Shown here one piece after another: positions 1-9,942 of a DNA stretch of 64,000 nt; the stretch's first letter is position 1; every line of letters begins with the position of its first letter. The notes beneath the pieces were generated by a model. That model ran no database searches. It saw only the letters and a program-made list of their open reading frames with translations, and had not been told where the DNA came from. The stretch is from assembly GCA_001028025.1 (NCBI GenBank), contig LDAQ01000001.1, positions 62,001-126,000 of the forward strand. The letters run 5' to 3'. Origin of the DNA: Faecalicatena fissicatena. GTDB taxonomy: Bacteria > Bacillota > Clostridia > Lachnospirales > Lachnospiraceae. A program made the position numbers and the translations under genes.

Positions 1-1035
1 AGCTCCTCACAGGACGAAATTACGGTAGAAGCAAAGTATATCCCATTTGCAGACTTCAAGAAACAGCTGTCCATCGGGGCGACGGCCGACGAGCTTCCGG
101 ATATTGCGATTATTGACAGCCCGGATCATGCATCTTATGCATCTATGGGACTTTTCGCAGATATTACGGACAAGGTGGATACCAGCCAGTATTTTGAAGG
201 ACCGATCGAATCATGCAGTCTGGATGATAAGCTTTATGGCCTGCCGTTTGGAAGCAACTGTCTTGCACTGTATTACAATGAGGATATGATGAACGGACAG
301 AAAGTTCCTGAAACCTGGGATGAACTCAGGGCGACAGCCAAAGCACTCAGTACAGATACGGTGAGTGGACTGGCTTTCTGTGCAAAGCAGGATGAAGAAG
401 GAACATTTAATTTTATGCCGTGGCTATGGTCTGCCGGTACAGATTCCTTCCATATTGACAATGACAAAGGAATCCATGCACTGTCATACATAGGCGGTCT
501 GGTGAATGAAGGGGCCATGACAAAAGAGGCAATCAATTGGACGCAGGGCGATGTTATGAACCAGTTTATTTCTGGCAACGTAGCAATGATGATTAATGGG
601 CCATGGCAGGTTCCTGAAATCCGTAAAAACGCGCCGGATATGAAATGGAATGTGGCAATGATTCCTAAGGATGAAGAACATGCATCTGTTTTAGGCGGCG
701 AAAACTTTGCGGTAATTGATAATGATAACGTAGATGCATCTGTTGAATTTCTGGAATATGTTACAGACCCGGAGCGTCTGGCGGGATACTTAGAGTCCTT
801 TGGCTATATAGCAGCGCGCAAAGATGCTGCTGACGGCCAGTTTGAAGGCGACGATATCATGAAGAAATTCGTGGAGCAGATGGAATATGCAATGCCCCGC
901 GGGCCTCATGCTCAGTGGCCGGAAATCTCGGATGCGATTTCTCTTGCATTTAATGAAACAATTACTCAGACAAGTACGCCGGAAGATGCCGCGAAAAAAG
1001 CACAGACTGCGATAGATGGTGTTTTAGCTGAATAA
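1..1035 (+). CDS. Sugar ABC transporter substrate-binding protein (5' partial)
   Basis: The reading frame is open from the first base, so the start and the signal peptide lie outside the window; about 344 residues remain and end at a TAA. The sequence resembles family 1 (MalE/UgpB-like) solute-binding proteins, with segments such as ELPDIAIIDSPDHA near the start and GPWQVPEIR in the middle. It would capture a sugar or oligosaccharide outside the membrane and hand it to the two permeases encoded next. No ATPase gene follows, which is usual for CUT1 importers that share an MsmX/UgpC-type ATPase encoded elsewhere. The GH31 glycosidase downstream suggests an alpha-linked oligosaccharide as ligand; that is inference. 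Confidence 0.9.
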   Translation, partial: SSSQDEITVEAKYIPFADFKKQLSIGATADELPDIAIIDSPDHASYASMGLFADITDKVDTSQYFEGPIESCSLDDKLYGLPFGSNCLALYYNEDMMNGQKVPETWDELRATAKALSTDTVSGLAFCAKQDEEGTFNFMPWLWSAGTDSFHIDNDKGIHALSYIGGLVNEGAMTKEAINWTQGDVMNQFISGNVAMMINGPWQVPEIRKNAPDMKWNVAMIPKDEEHASVLGGENFAVIDNDNVDASVEFLEYVTDPERLAGYLESFGYIAARKDAADGQFEGDDIMKKFVEQMEYAMPRGPHAQWPEISDAISLAFNETITQTSTPEDAAKKAQTAIDGVLAE

Positions 1036-1049
1036 GTAGATATTGCTGT

Positions 1050-1080
1050 GGGGAGTGTGAAAATCTCACACTCCCCTTTT
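1050..1080 (+). terminator. Intercistronic stem-loop after the binding-protein gene
   Basis: GGGGAGTGTGA pairs perfectly with TCACACTCCCC across a 5-base loop, followed by TTTT. It lies between the binding-protein gene and the first permease gene. Such a hairpin would stop or pause part of the transcription and protect the upstream mRNA, so that more binding protein than permease is made. Confidence 0.75.
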
Positions 1081-1101
1081 GCTGCCTAAGGAGGCTTCTA
1101 A

Positions 1102-1992
1102 ATGTTTAAAAAAAGAATAAAGAAAGAGACAGTGGGGCTGCTTTTTGCACTGCCGGCATTGATTTATATGTGTGCGCTGGTGGTCTATCCGATTATCAGC
1201 AATATCATCCTGAGCTTTCAGGAAGTAACGGTAAAGACATTTTCTCTGCCGCAGAAGCCCTTTGTGGGCCTGGATAATTATATTGAGATGTTTCAGGATC
1301 CGGTGCTTTTGACAGCCATAAAAAATACATTGATATTTACGGTGTGCTGCATTGCATTTCAATTTTTAATCGGGTTTGCGATGGCTCTGCTTTTCAGCAA
1401 AAAGTTTACCGCATCACAGCCAGTCAGAGGGCTTTTAATGATGCCATGGATGATTCCGATTACGGTAACCGCGCTGATGTTCAAATTTATGTTTGGCTCA
1501 AATGTGGGGATCATCAATCAGGCTTTGATGGCCGTCGGTCTGATCGGGGAACCCGTAGAATGGCTGACAACCTCGGGAACGGCAATGTTTGCATTAATTG
1601 TAACGAATGTATGGATTGGTATTCCGTTTAACATGATCCTGATTTCAACAGGGCTCAGTACCATTCCGAAAGAATTATATGAAAGTGCATCTGTAGACGG
1701 TGCGAACCGGATTACCACATTTTTTCATATTACCCTTCCTTTACTTCGGCCTACGATTGAATCTGTTTTAATACTTGGATTTATATATACGTTCAAAGTA
1801 TTTGATCTGGTGTATGTCATGACAGGCGGCGGGCCGGTAAATACCACACAGATGCTTTCCACGCTCTCATATAAGGAATCATTTGAAATGTTCAATTACA
1901 GTAAGGGAGCGGCTGTAGCTAATATTTTATTTGTGATTCTTTTGCTGGTAAGTATCCTGTATTTGAAAGCCACATACAAAGAGGAGGATTGA
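1102..1992 (+). CDS. Sugar ABC transporter permease (MalF/UgpA type)
   Basis: A 296-residue integral membrane protein of the binding-protein-dependent permease family, with about six hydrophobic segments starting at GLLFALPALIYMCALVV. The EAA loop that docks the ATPase is visible around ELYESASVDGANRITTFF, followed by ITLPLLRP. It forms one half of the translocation channel of a CUT1 sugar importer. An AAGGAGG ribosome site precedes the ATG, and the stop codon overlaps the next permease gene by four bases (ATGA), so the two are translationally coupled. Substrate cannot be read from the sequence. Confidence 0.93.
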   Translation: MFKKRIKKETVGLLFALPALIYMCALVVYPIISNIILSFQEVTVKTFSLPQKPFVGLDNYIEMFQDPVLLTAIKNTLIFTVCCIAFQFLIGFAMALLFSKKFTASQPVRGLLMMPWMIPITVTALMFKFMFGSNVGIINQALMAVGLIGEPVEWLTTSGTAMFALIVTNVWIGIPFNMILISTGLSTIPKELYESASVDGANRITTFFHITLPLLRPTIESVLILGFIYTFKVFDLVYVMTGGGPVNTTQMLSTLSYKESFEMFNYSKGAAVANILFVILLLVSILYLKATYKEED

Positions 1993-2840
1993 AGATGGAC
2001 GAAAAAAAACTTACCGGTAAAAAAAATATAGAATATTTTATCATTGCAATTGTACTTTTAGCCATTCTTCTGTTTCCATTGTATTGGACAATCGTGACTT
2101 CGCTGAAAACAGAACAGGAAATCTTCAGAATCCCCCCTACACTTATCCCAGAGGTTCTGAATACAGATTCTTACATGGCTCAGATAGGAACCGGAGATTT
2201 TAATATGTTCCGGTCATTTGGAAACAGCTTTCTGATTGCGGGTTCGGCAATGATAATTTCGGTGATTCTGGCTGTGCCGGCTTCATACAGCCTGGCAAGA
2301 TATCGTTTTAAAGGAAAGAAGCTCGTTCTCCTCGTCTTTTTGATTACGCAGATGCTTCCGGTTTCTGTTCTGCTGACACCGATGTTTATTATTTATAAGA
2401 ATCTTCACATATTAAATAATCCACTGTCGGCGATTCTGGCAGATGCGACAATAGGGATTCCATTTTCGGTACTGATATTAAAAAACTATTTCGCGTCCAT
2501 TCCGGGAGAAATGGAGGAAGCGGCCACCATAGACGGATGCAATCGGTTTACAGCCTTCTTAAGAATTCTTCTTCCCATTGCAAAGCCGGGCGTAATTGTG
2601 TGTGCGGTCTTTTCATTTCTGTATGCATGGGGGGATCTGGCATATGGCATGACATTTATCCAAAATCAGGAGTTGAGGCCGATTACTGCGGGAATCTTTA
2701 ACTTTATGGGGCAGTATGGAACAAAATGGAGCTATCTGACTGCATTTGCAGTTGTTACGATCCTGCCGGTGGCTTTGATTTTTATATTCATGCAGAAATA
2801 TATTATCAGTGGTTTGACAAACGGAGCAGTTAAAGGATAA
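1989..2840 (+). CDS. Sugar ABC transporter permease (MalG/UgpE type)
   Basis: A 283-residue membrane protein, the second permease of the CUT1 importer. The EAA motif is seen in EMEEAATIDGCNRFTAFL followed by RILLPIAKPG, with hydrophobic segments before and after it. Its start overlaps the stop of the preceding permease gene, and the GH31 gene begins 12 bases after its stop, so transport and hydrolysis are encoded in one operon. Confidence 0.93.
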   Translation: MKMDEKKLTGKKNIEYFIIAIVLLAILLFPLYWTIVTSLKTEQEIFRIPPTLIPEVLNTDSYMAQIGTGDFNMFRSFGNSFLIAGSAMIISVILAVPASYSLARYRFKGKKLVLLVFLITQMLPVSVLLTPMFIIYKNLHILNNPLSAILADATIGIPFSVLILKNYFASIPGEMEEAATIDGCNRFTAFLRILLPIAKPGVIVCAVFSFLYAWGDLAYGMTFIQNQELRPITAGIFNFMGQYGTKWSYLTAFAVVTILPVALIFIFMQKYIISGLTNGAVKG

Positions 2841-2852
2841 GGAGAGCAGGAA

Positions 2853-4874
2853 ATGGCGAGAATTTGGGAAAAGGACAGGAAACTTTTTTACCATTTTGAT
2901 GCGGAAACCGTGATGATTGAGGCCTGGGGGGAAAACAGCCTTAGAATCCGGGCAACAAAGATGGCGGATTTTCAGAATGAAGATTGGGCATTGCTCCCGC
3001 AGAATAATCAGGAGGGAAAAGTCCAGATTTTAGAAAATGCGGGAATCATTCAGAATGGATATATCTGGGCGAAAATGGAGGAAAGCGGACAACTAACCGT
3101 ATTTAATATGGAAGGCACAGAGCTGATCCGGGAATATCACCGTAACCGCAGGAATCTTTTTGGGCATACCTGCAGTGCACTTGAGGTTGAGGGGCGTGAG
3201 TTCAGGCCGATACCGGGAGGAGACTACCATTTGACCGTAAGATTTGAGTCGCTGGATGAACAGGAGCGAATCTATGGCATGGGGCAGTATCAGCAGCCTT
3301 ATCTGAACTTAAAGGGAACAGATCTGGAGCTGGCACACCGGAACTCTCAGGCCAGCGTGCCCTTTGCGCTATCGTCAAGAGGATATGGAATCTTGTGGAA
3401 TAATCCAGGGATTGGGCGTGCTGTATTTGGAAAAAACATCACCACGTTTGAAGCATTTTCTACAAAGGAAATGGATTATTGGGTGACAGCGGGGGAGACT
3501 CCGTCCAGACTGGAAGAACAGTATGCAAAGGTGACCGGCATGGTGCCTCTGATGCCGGAGTATGCATCGGGCTTCTGGCAATGTAAGCTGCGTTATCAGA
3601 CCCAGGAGGAGCTTTTGCATGTCGCAAGAGAGTATAAACGGAGGGCGCTCCCGATCTCTGTGATCGTTGTCGATTATTTCCACTGGCCGAAGCAGGGCGA
3701 GTGGAAATTCGATCCGGTCTATTGGCCGGATCCTGACGGGATGGTGGCAGAATTAAAGGAGATGGGAATTGAACTGATGGTATCCATATGGCCCACGGTA
3801 GATAAGCAGTCGGAAAATTATGAGGAAATGCTTGAAAAGGGGTACCTTATCCGTACAGACAGGGGAGTGCGGACTGCCATGGAGTTTGAGGGCAGTACAG
3901 TACATATTGACACGACGAATCCGGAAGCCCGGAAGTATTTGTGGCAAAAGGTGAAAAAAAATTATTTTGATAAAGGAATTCAACTGTTCTGGCTGGATGA
4001 AGCAGAACCAGAGTATACCGTATATGATTTTGATAATTATCGGTATTACAGGGGATCGAACCTTCAGATTGGTAACCTTTATCCCAAAACTTATGCGCAG
4101 GCTTTTTATGAGGGGCAGAGAGAGGCCGGACTAAAACACCCCATCAATCTGCTGCGGTGTGCCTGGGCCGGATCTCAAAAATACGGTGCACTGGTCTGGT
4201 CAGGCGATATTGCATCCAGTTTTGAAAGCCTCAGAAATCAGCTGGCAGCAGGATTAAATATGGGGCTTGCAGGGATACCCTGGTGGACGACAGACATTGG
4301 CGGTTTTCACGGAGGAGATCCGGAAGACTCCGGGTTCCGTGAGCTTTTGGTACGGTGGTTTGAATTCGGCACATTTTGTCCGGTCATGCGTCTTCATGGG
4401 GACAGAGAGCCGAAGCAGCCGCAATACGGAACCACCGGCGGTGCAACCTGCCTGTCGGGTGCAGATAATGAGGTATGGTCCTTCGGTGAAGAGGTGTATG
4501 AGATATGCAGGAAATATCTGATACTCAGAGAGACACTGAGGTCCTATATCGGAAAGCTTATGTTTGAGGCACATGAAAAGGGGACGCCGGTAATAAGGCC
4601 AATGTTTTATGATTTTCCAAAAGATAAAGATGTATGGGAGATTGAAGATCAATATTTCTTCGGGCCGGACATTCTCGTAGCTCCGGTGCTCTATCCGGGG
4701 GAAAGAGAGCGAAAGCTATATCTGCCTCAGGGCACCGAGTGGAGAGATGGAAATTCAGATATGGCATATCAGGGGGGACAGTGGATCACTGTACCGGCCC
4801 CATTGGATAGAATTCCATATTTTATAAAGAAAGACAGTAAAGTGTTCCAAAGAGAAAGCGAGGGCGGAAAATGA
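2853..4874 (+). CDS. GH31 family alpha-glycosidase (alpha-xylosidase/alpha-glucosidase type)
   Basis: A 673-residue glycoside hydrolase of family 31, which cleaves terminal alpha-glucosyl or alpha-xylosyl residues with retention. The nucleophile is expected at Asp382 in FWLDEAEPEY, and the acid/base at Asp452 in WSGD. An N-terminal beta-sandwich (about 1-215), the catalytic barrel (about 220-570) and a C-terminal beta domain can be made out. WLDEAEPE is the form typical of the xylosidase-like branch, but the substrate is not certain. No signal peptide is seen, so it should act in the cytoplasm on the sugar imported by the upstream ABC transporter. The last four bases overlap the next gene. 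Confidence 0.92.
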   Translation: MARIWEKDRKLFYHFDAETVMIEAWGENSLRIRATKMADFQNEDWALLPQNNQEGKVQILENAGIIQNGYIWAKMEESGQLTVFNMEGTELIREYHRNRRNLFGHTCSALEVEGREFRPIPGGDYHLTVRFESLDEQERIYGMGQYQQPYLNLKGTDLELAHRNSQASVPFALSSRGYGILWNNPGIGRAVFGKNITTFEAFSTKEMDYWVTAGETPSRLEEQYAKVTGMVPLMPEYASGFWQCKLRYQTQEELLHVAREYKRRALPISVIVVDYFHWPKQGEWKFDPVYWPDPDGMVAELKEMGIELMVSIWPTVDKQSENYEEMLEKGYLIRTDRGVRTAMEFEGSTVHIDTTNPEARKYLWQKVKKNYFDKGIQLFWLDEAEPEYTVYDFDNYRYYRGSNLQIGNLYPKTYAQAFYEGQREAGLKHPINLLRCAWAGSQKYGALVWSGDIASSFESLRNQLAAGLNMGLAGIPWWTTDIGGFHGGDPEDSGFRELLVRWFEFGTFCPVMRLHGDREPKQPQYGTTGGATCLSGADNEVWSFGEEVYEICRKYLILRETLRSYIGKLMFEAHEKGTPVIRPMFYDFPKDKDVWEIEDQYFFGPDILVAPVLYPGERERKLYLPQGTEWRDGNSDMAYQGGQWITVPAPLDRIPYFIKKDSKVFQRESEGGK

Positions 4875-7800
4875 GACAACTAAAAAAAATCATGGCTATG
4901 GTCTTGAGTGCAAGTATAGCATTCAGTATGTACCCGGTATTGCCGGCAGCAGCAGAAGAACCTGTTCCAGTTACGATGACAAGGGACGCGGCCCCGGCAG
5001 ATATGAACCTGTCAAGGGAAGGGAAGATCGACTGGGTGCATCTTACCGCTACGGACAGCGATGAAGCTGAAAGTGTGATGGTTACTACGCGTAAAACCGA
5101 TACCGGCATGATCGGAATCAGAAAGCTGGATGGTACTACAGGGGTTTTGTTTCAGGGGGATCATGCGGTAAAGTACTCCTGGAGCAGCGGCGAGAGTGAT
5201 GGCGGAGAAAGCTATATTTCCATGAAGGAAAAGTCCTGGGGTGCTGTCTTTGGATATAAGAAAGGAGCTGCACAGGGTGTTATCCCCGAAGAAAACGAGG
5301 TGGGATATGAAATAACGGTTCCTGCAGAAGCCGGAGGTGCTACGGATCTTAGCTTTGTGGCCGGAGGCTATGCATCGAAGAGTGAAATAGCAGTTTATGA
5401 AGGGGAGAACACCGAACCGGTTCAGACAGACAACCTGAATCTTACCACAGGTGCAGAGACAAGCCGATATAATGTTCATTTTGAAGCAGGCACATCGATC
5501 CGTGTTGTTGTTAAGCTGACAGAAAAGATGAATGTGAATGGAAATATATTCATAGGAGGAATCCTGCTGAGTTCTCCCGATGCACCGGCAGGAGATGTGA
5601 CGGTTACATCGGAGACAGCAGGGGGCAGCATGAACCTCTCTACGATAGGAAATGTTGACTGGCTGCATCTTGCCGGAACCACCAATGATGAAAGCAGCAG
5701 CCAGCTGATTACAACACGCAAGTCCGAGTCAAATCAAACGATCCAGTTTACACCCTATGGCGGGAATACTGGAACGCTGCTGCAAAAGGACCATGCGGTG
5801 GCTTATTCATGGTCAGGCGGGTACTCCACCGGAGGCGCCGACTATGCGGACATGGGAAATGCAACGATAGGTACCGTGATAAGCTACGGGAAGGGAAGTG
5901 CAAATGGACCGGTTCCGGAGGAGACAGAGGTGGGATATGAGATTTCTATTCCGTCAGGCACTGAGGCGACAGATATGACCTTTGTAGCCGGAGGCTATGC
6001 ATCTGAGAGCACGATTTCTATTTACCGGGAAACTGGAGAGCTTATAAAAACAGAGAACCTGAATACAGATAACGGTGCCATTACTAATCAATACCATGTG
6101 CATTTTGAAGAAGGCACCGGCCTGCGTATTGCAGTAAAACTAATAAAAAAGAATCATGTCAATGGCAATATTTTTGTCGGTGGAATCGCTTTGAGTACAG
6201 GAGAAAGTAATCCCGGGCCTGATTTTTATGAACCAAATACGTATCACTGGCTTTACTTCGGATGGGAAAATGATCACCCAAAGAGTATGTCTACCATGGG
6301 CGGCGCCTTATACGCAGGGGAAGCCAACCGATATTATACAAAGCCGGAACCCCATCCAATCCGCTATACGGTAACTGCAGGCGGGCAGGAGTATATGCCG
6401 GATGAAGAATCGGAAAACCGCAGAACGAATACCAGATGGTATCAGGCGGACGGTTATATGAACAGCCCCATTTCAGAGTGGAATGCTGGGGACACAGGAA
6501 TCGGTATCAAGATTCACCATGTAGCCAACCGTATGCTTGACGATCAGGCGACTGTCGTATTTACACAGGTAACACTAACTAATATAACAGAGGCAGCACA
6601 GACCGTTACATTGAATATAAGCCAGTCATCTACGTTTGAGGTGCCTTTAAACGGAGAAGTACCGACCGAAGAAGGAAATGGTTATTGTTTATATACCAGG
6701 GAGATTCCGGCAGGTGAAAGTATTGCCCTGGATTTTGCAGCAAAAGCGAACGGCACTGCAAATATTCAGCAGATTAAATCGATGGAGGGATTTGATGCGC
6801 AGTATGCAGCGGTAAAATCCTATTATGATAAAATGCTGGACGGCATGGCAGTTCCTGTAAGTCTTCCGGATGAGGAAATGACGAACTCTTATAAGAACTC
6901 CATTCTTGTAATGCTGGAGTCTATGGTAAAACAGGGAAATGATTATGAAATTCGGGGCGCGGCCGGAACCCAGAATGATCTTCATGGTTATGACATGAAA
7001 TTCCCGCATGATGTTCCCAATATGGTAGAACAGTTCATCCGCGACGGCAACCTGGAGCTGGCACAGCGTATATTGGGCAGCCAGTATTATCAGAATATTG
7101 TGCAGGATAACGGGGGCAATCTGGACGCGGTCGGCAAGTTCATCATCCCCTATGCTACAATGTGGCAGGTGATGGATGAAAATGAGCGCGCGGGCTATTA
7201 TAACGAAGCCATTAAGGAAACCGTAAAAACCCAGGCACACCAGATTCTGGACTATCTGAACGAAGACGGCATCATGCAATTATCAGAGAGCTTTGATAAC
7301 GGCGGTCAGTGGATGACTAATCTGATTGTAGATAATTTTTCATCGCTGCATGGCCTGGCGGCATATAAATATCTTAGCGGTGTCTGGGGATGGGACGAGG
7401 AGTCAGCCTGGGCGGACAGCGAGATGGACAAGCTGAATACAGCTTTGAACAAAGCCATCGACGGCTTCATGGAAAGAGAAGATGTAAAATGGTATATGTG
7501 TGACTTGACCGGTCATTCTATGTTCTGGAAAAATTATGTAAGCGGACGCACATTATACGATGGCAACTGGCTTGGAACGACTTTTATGATGAGTACATTT
7601 CCATGGGATGCCGTACTCAGAGGCTATGATCTGGGCGGAACCTGGGCAGAGTATCTGGATGCATCGGTGGATAACGCGATGGAACTGAAGGCAAAAAGAG
7701 CAGATGAAATTCCAGAAGGCAGCTGGGGCGCATGGTGGGGAAATGATTACGGTGCCGTATATAATGTCGGTATGGCAGTCCCCCTGCTTTACAGCGAGAA

Positions 7801-8881
7801 ATACCGTACGACAGTAGTGAAAAACTATGAGTGGATGTTGGATAATCAATGTTCACCGTTCCAATGGGGAGAAAGTTTTAATCCAGGGCAAACGGATACT
7901 GACTGGTGCGAACCTGCATTCGACTATGAGACCTGGGGACTCGGATTTATGCGTCAGGGACTGCTGGAAGCGACGGCATCTGTAAAGACGGACGGAACCG
8001 TAATTGTAGGACGCGGTATTCCGGATGAATGGCTGACCTCCCAGGCTCCGATTGAATGGAAGAATATCAGCATTAACGACGGGAAAAGCTTTACAAACTT
8101 AAAGATCACTTCATCGGGCGAAAATACCATTCAGCTTGAGCTTGCAGGGGATGATGCGGCCAATGACATTGTATTTAACCTGCCAGTATTTAAAAACAAT
8201 ATTGCATCAGCAACTGCAGGGGAAGTGAATCGTGAAGAGGGAACAGTAACCCTGAGTCCAGATACAAAATCAGTGACTGTGACATTAGGGGAGGCGGTTG
8301 AAAAAACACTGGAATCCATAGAGGTAAAAGGTCCTGAGAAAACAGAGTACTTAGTAGGAGAAGCTTTTGAGCCTGCCGGGATGCAGGTCATAGCGCAGTA
8401 CAGTGACGGAAGCAGCAAAGAAATTCAGGGGCCAGCAGACGAAGGTTTGCCGCAGGCGGACCGCTATACACTCAGCGGATTCGATTCCTCAGCTTCCGGG
8501 ACTCAGAAGGTAACAGTAAGCTACACAGAGGCTGGTGTGACGAAGACCACGGAATTCGAAGTGGAAATTAAGGAGAAAGAACCGATTACGCCTGATACTC
8601 CGGATACACCAGATACGCCGGATACACCAGATACGCCAGATACGCCGGACATACCTGATACTCCAGATACACCTGATAAGCCAGTTAAACCTGGAACCCC
8701 AGGTACATCAGAGACTCTGAATGGGTCCTTAAAGCCTGGTCAGAATGTTTCTGTAAATAAGGGCAAGCAGACTGTTGCTACCGGCGACAGGGCACCGATA
8801 GACTATGTGGTAATCATAATGACTGTTTCTCTTTTGGTTTCTGCAGGGATTGTGATTAAGAGAAAGAAGAGGATAAAATAA
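4871..8881 (+). CDS. Large secreted, wall-anchored multidomain glycosidase-like protein
   Basis: A 1336-residue protein with a signal peptide (residues 1 to about 28, ending AAA). Two copies of a roughly 200-residue domain follow (about 38-240 and 251-450); both begin with MNLS...DW.HL, share VGYEI, FVAGGYAS and VNGNIF.GGI, and look like a carbohydrate-binding duplication. Residues about 455-1095 resemble a six-hairpin glycosidase: an aromatic beta region, then alpha-helical stretches, then a closing segment GTVIVGRGIPDEWL as in GH78/GH94-like folds. I do not recognise the exact family. A bacterial Ig-like domain (about 1150-1232), a PDT-repeat spacer and a TGD, membrane segment, KRKKRIK tail complete it. 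Translation is coupled to the GH31 gene, suggesting outside cleavage followed by import and inside cleavage. Confidence 0.85.
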   Translation: MRQLKKIMAMVLSASIAFSMYPVLPAAAEEPVPVTMTRDAAPADMNLSREGKIDWVHLTATDSDEAESVMVTTRKTDTGMIGIRKLDGTTGVLFQGDHAVKYSWSSGESDGGESYISMKEKSWGAVFGYKKGAAQGVIPEENEVGYEITVPAEAGGATDLSFVAGGYASKSEIAVYEGENTEPVQTDNLNLTTGAETSRYNVHFEAGTSIRVVVKLTEKMNVNGNIFIGGILLSSPDAPAGDVTVTSETAGGSMNLSTIGNVDWLHLAGTTNDESSSQLITTRKSESNQTIQFTPYGGNTGTLLQKDHAVAYSWSGGYSTGGADYADMGNATIGTVISYGKGSANGPVPEETEVGYEISIPSGTEATDMTFVAGGYASESTISIYRETGELIKTENLNTDNGAITNQYHVHFEEGTGLRIAVKLIKKNHVNGNIFVGGIALSTGESNPGPDFYEPNTYHWLYFGWENDHPKSMSTMGGALYAGEANRYYTKPEPHPIRYTVTAGGQEYMPDEESENRRTNTRWYQADGYMNSPISEWNAGDTGIGIKIHHVANRMLDDQATVVFTQVTLTNITEAAQTVTLNISQSSTFEVPLNGEVPTEEGNGYCLYTREIPAGESIALDFAAKANGTANIQQIKSMEGFDAQYAAVKSYYDKMLDGMAVPVSLPDEEMTNSYKNSILVMLESMVKQGNDYEIRGAAGTQNDLHGYDMKFPHDVPNMVEQFIRDGNLELAQRILGSQYYQNIVQDNGGNLDAVGKFIIPYATMWQVMDENERAGYYNEAIKETVKTQAHQILDYLNEDGIMQLSESFDNGGQWMTNLIVDNFSSLHGLAAYKYLSGVWGWDEESAWADSEMDKLNTALNKAIDGFMEREDVKWYMCDLTGHSMFWKNYVSGRTLYDGNWLGTTFMMSTFPWDAVLRGYDLGGTWAEYLDASVDNAMELKAKRADEIPEGSWGAWWGNDYGAVYNVGMAVPLLYSEKYRTTVVKNYEWMLDNQCSPFQWGESFNPGQTDTDWCEPAFDYETWGLGFMRQGLLEATASVKTDGTVIVGRGIPDEWLTSQAPIEWKNISINDGKSFTNLKITSSGENTIQLELAGDDAANDIVFNLPVFKNNIASATAGEVNREEGTVTLSPDTKSVTVTLGEAVEKTLESIEVKGPEKTEYLVGEAFEPAGMQVIAQYSDGSSKEIQGPADEGLPQADRYTLSGFDSSASGTQKVTVSYTEAGVTKTTEFEVEIKEKEPITPDTPDTPDTPDTPDTPDTPDIPDTPDTPDKPVKPGTPGTSETLNGSLKPGQNVSVNKGKQTVATGDRAPIDYVVIIMTVSLLVSAGIVIKRKKRIK
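8591..8679 (+). repeat. In-frame PDT tandem repeat coding for a wall-spanning spacer
   Basis: Nine-base units coding Thr-Pro-Asp run about ten times with minor variants (one PDI, one PDK). The codons alternate (acg/aca/act, ccg/cca, gat/gac), so the repeat is partly diversified at DNA level. In the protein it separates the Ig-like domain from the anchor, a common stalk in Gram-positive surface proteins. Confidence 0.9.
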
Positions 8882-8928
8882 GGATAAAATGTAAACAGGT
8901 TATAAAAATACTTTTAGAATTAAGACGA

Positions 8929-8953
8929 GGGGCTGCTTCAGGGCAGCTCCTTT
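8929..8953 (+). terminator. Probable terminator of the GH31/surface-protein operon
   Basis: GGGGCTGC can pair with GCAGCTCC over a 6-base loop, followed by only TTT. It is the only hairpin between the surface-protein gene and the convergent Rpn gene. The short T-run makes it a moderate candidate. Confidence 0.5.
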
Positions 8954-9048
8954 ATGTCTTATTTCTGGTAATCGCTGCATCTGGCCGTATGAGCCGGCTG
9001 AATAGCACGCCGGACTACCGCATGAAATCCCGTTATGAAAAACAGATA

Positions 9049-9942
9049 TTATGAAATATGAAATTCTTCACAAAGTTTTTTGCAGAATTCCTCATTTTCA
9101 GCGGCCCTTTTCAGGTCATCTGTTCTGCCCGCATCTATCAACAGCGCTGAGAGTTTTAGAATATTGGCGGTGCCTTCTTTTATACCTTCTTCTATTCCTT
9201 CGGCTACGCCTTCTTTTTTGGCAGCTTCCCGCTCCTGTCGTATATGTCTTTCCTGATCGTATTCATAGATACTCATATTCTTTGCCTCCGTTTTGTTCTT
9301 TCTTAAAAAATCAGCCAATATGCCATTTGATATGCACTCGGTTATTGCCTTTTCAACCGCCTCATTGAGACTCATTATTTGGGCATAGGAGCGGACCTTT
9401 GCGGTGTATTCTGAATAATCGTTCAGTGTTTTACATGCATTCAGCAGACTCTGGTTGTGTCCGGGATTAATATTCAGCATGAGGGCTTCTAACTCTAATA
9501 CTGGAATGTCATCGTGAACGGTATACATATCAGACAGCTTTAAAATCTGAGAATCGGGCTGTTCTTCTTCTCCATTGTAAAATATTACAAACCTGGGGGC
9601 CGGTATATGGATGATTTTTGTGCCGTATAAATTTTCATTCCGAGTTTCCGCTGAGTACAAATCAGATACATAAAAAAGATATCGAAGCGGCAGGTTGGGA
9701 CTATAGGTGGATTGATGTTCATATAAGGTCAGCCTGGAATCGATAAGAAAGGATACGTCATTATGCATGGACATATAAATAGCATTTTTCAGCGTATTGA
9801 TTTCCAATAATTCAGGGTCCTTATAGTCCGTTTTGTTCATTGCATTATACAACTTCAGTAATTCTGTCTTTTCACTGAAAACCAATTCAAATAATCTGGC
9901 CTTGTAACTGCGGTTTGGCTGTGCTTCATTCGTACTGTTCAT
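9049..9942 (-). CDS. Rpn/PD-(D/E)XK family recombination-promoting nuclease (putative transposase family)
   Basis: A 297-residue protein of the Rpn family, often annotated as PD-(D/E)XK nuclease family transposase. Members of this family are nucleases that promote recombination and are usually scattered in many copies. Family-like segments are DVSFLIDSRLTLYEHQSTYS (the D...E.Q core of the nuclease fold), PLRYLFYVSDLY and PAPRFVIFYNGE. The C-terminal part is charged and repetitive (EGVAEGIEEGIKEG), also typical. A longer frame starts at 9999, but an AAGGAGG site lies 9 bases before the ATG at 9942, so that start is chosen. The gene stands alone, convergent with the surface-protein gene. Confidence 0.85.
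   Translation of the reverse strand: MNSTNEAQPNRSYKARLFELVFSEKTELLKLYNAMNKTDYKDPELLEINTLKNAIYMSMHNDVSFLIDSRLTLYEHQSTYSPNLPLRYLFYVSDLYSAETRNENLYGTKIIHIPAPRFVIFYNGEEEQPDSQILKLSDMYTVHDDIPVLELEALMLNINPGHNQSLLNACKTLNDYSEYTAKVRSYAQIMSLNEAVEKAITECISNGILADFLRKNKTEAKNMSIYEYDQERHIRQEREAAKKEGVAEGIEEGIKEGTANILKLSALLIDAGRTDDLKRAAENEEFCKKLCEEFHIS

Noticed and set aside
8591..8679. CRISPR-like short tandem repeat
   Set aside because: The repeat is in frame and codes for a PDT spacer of the surface protein; no unique spacers between units.
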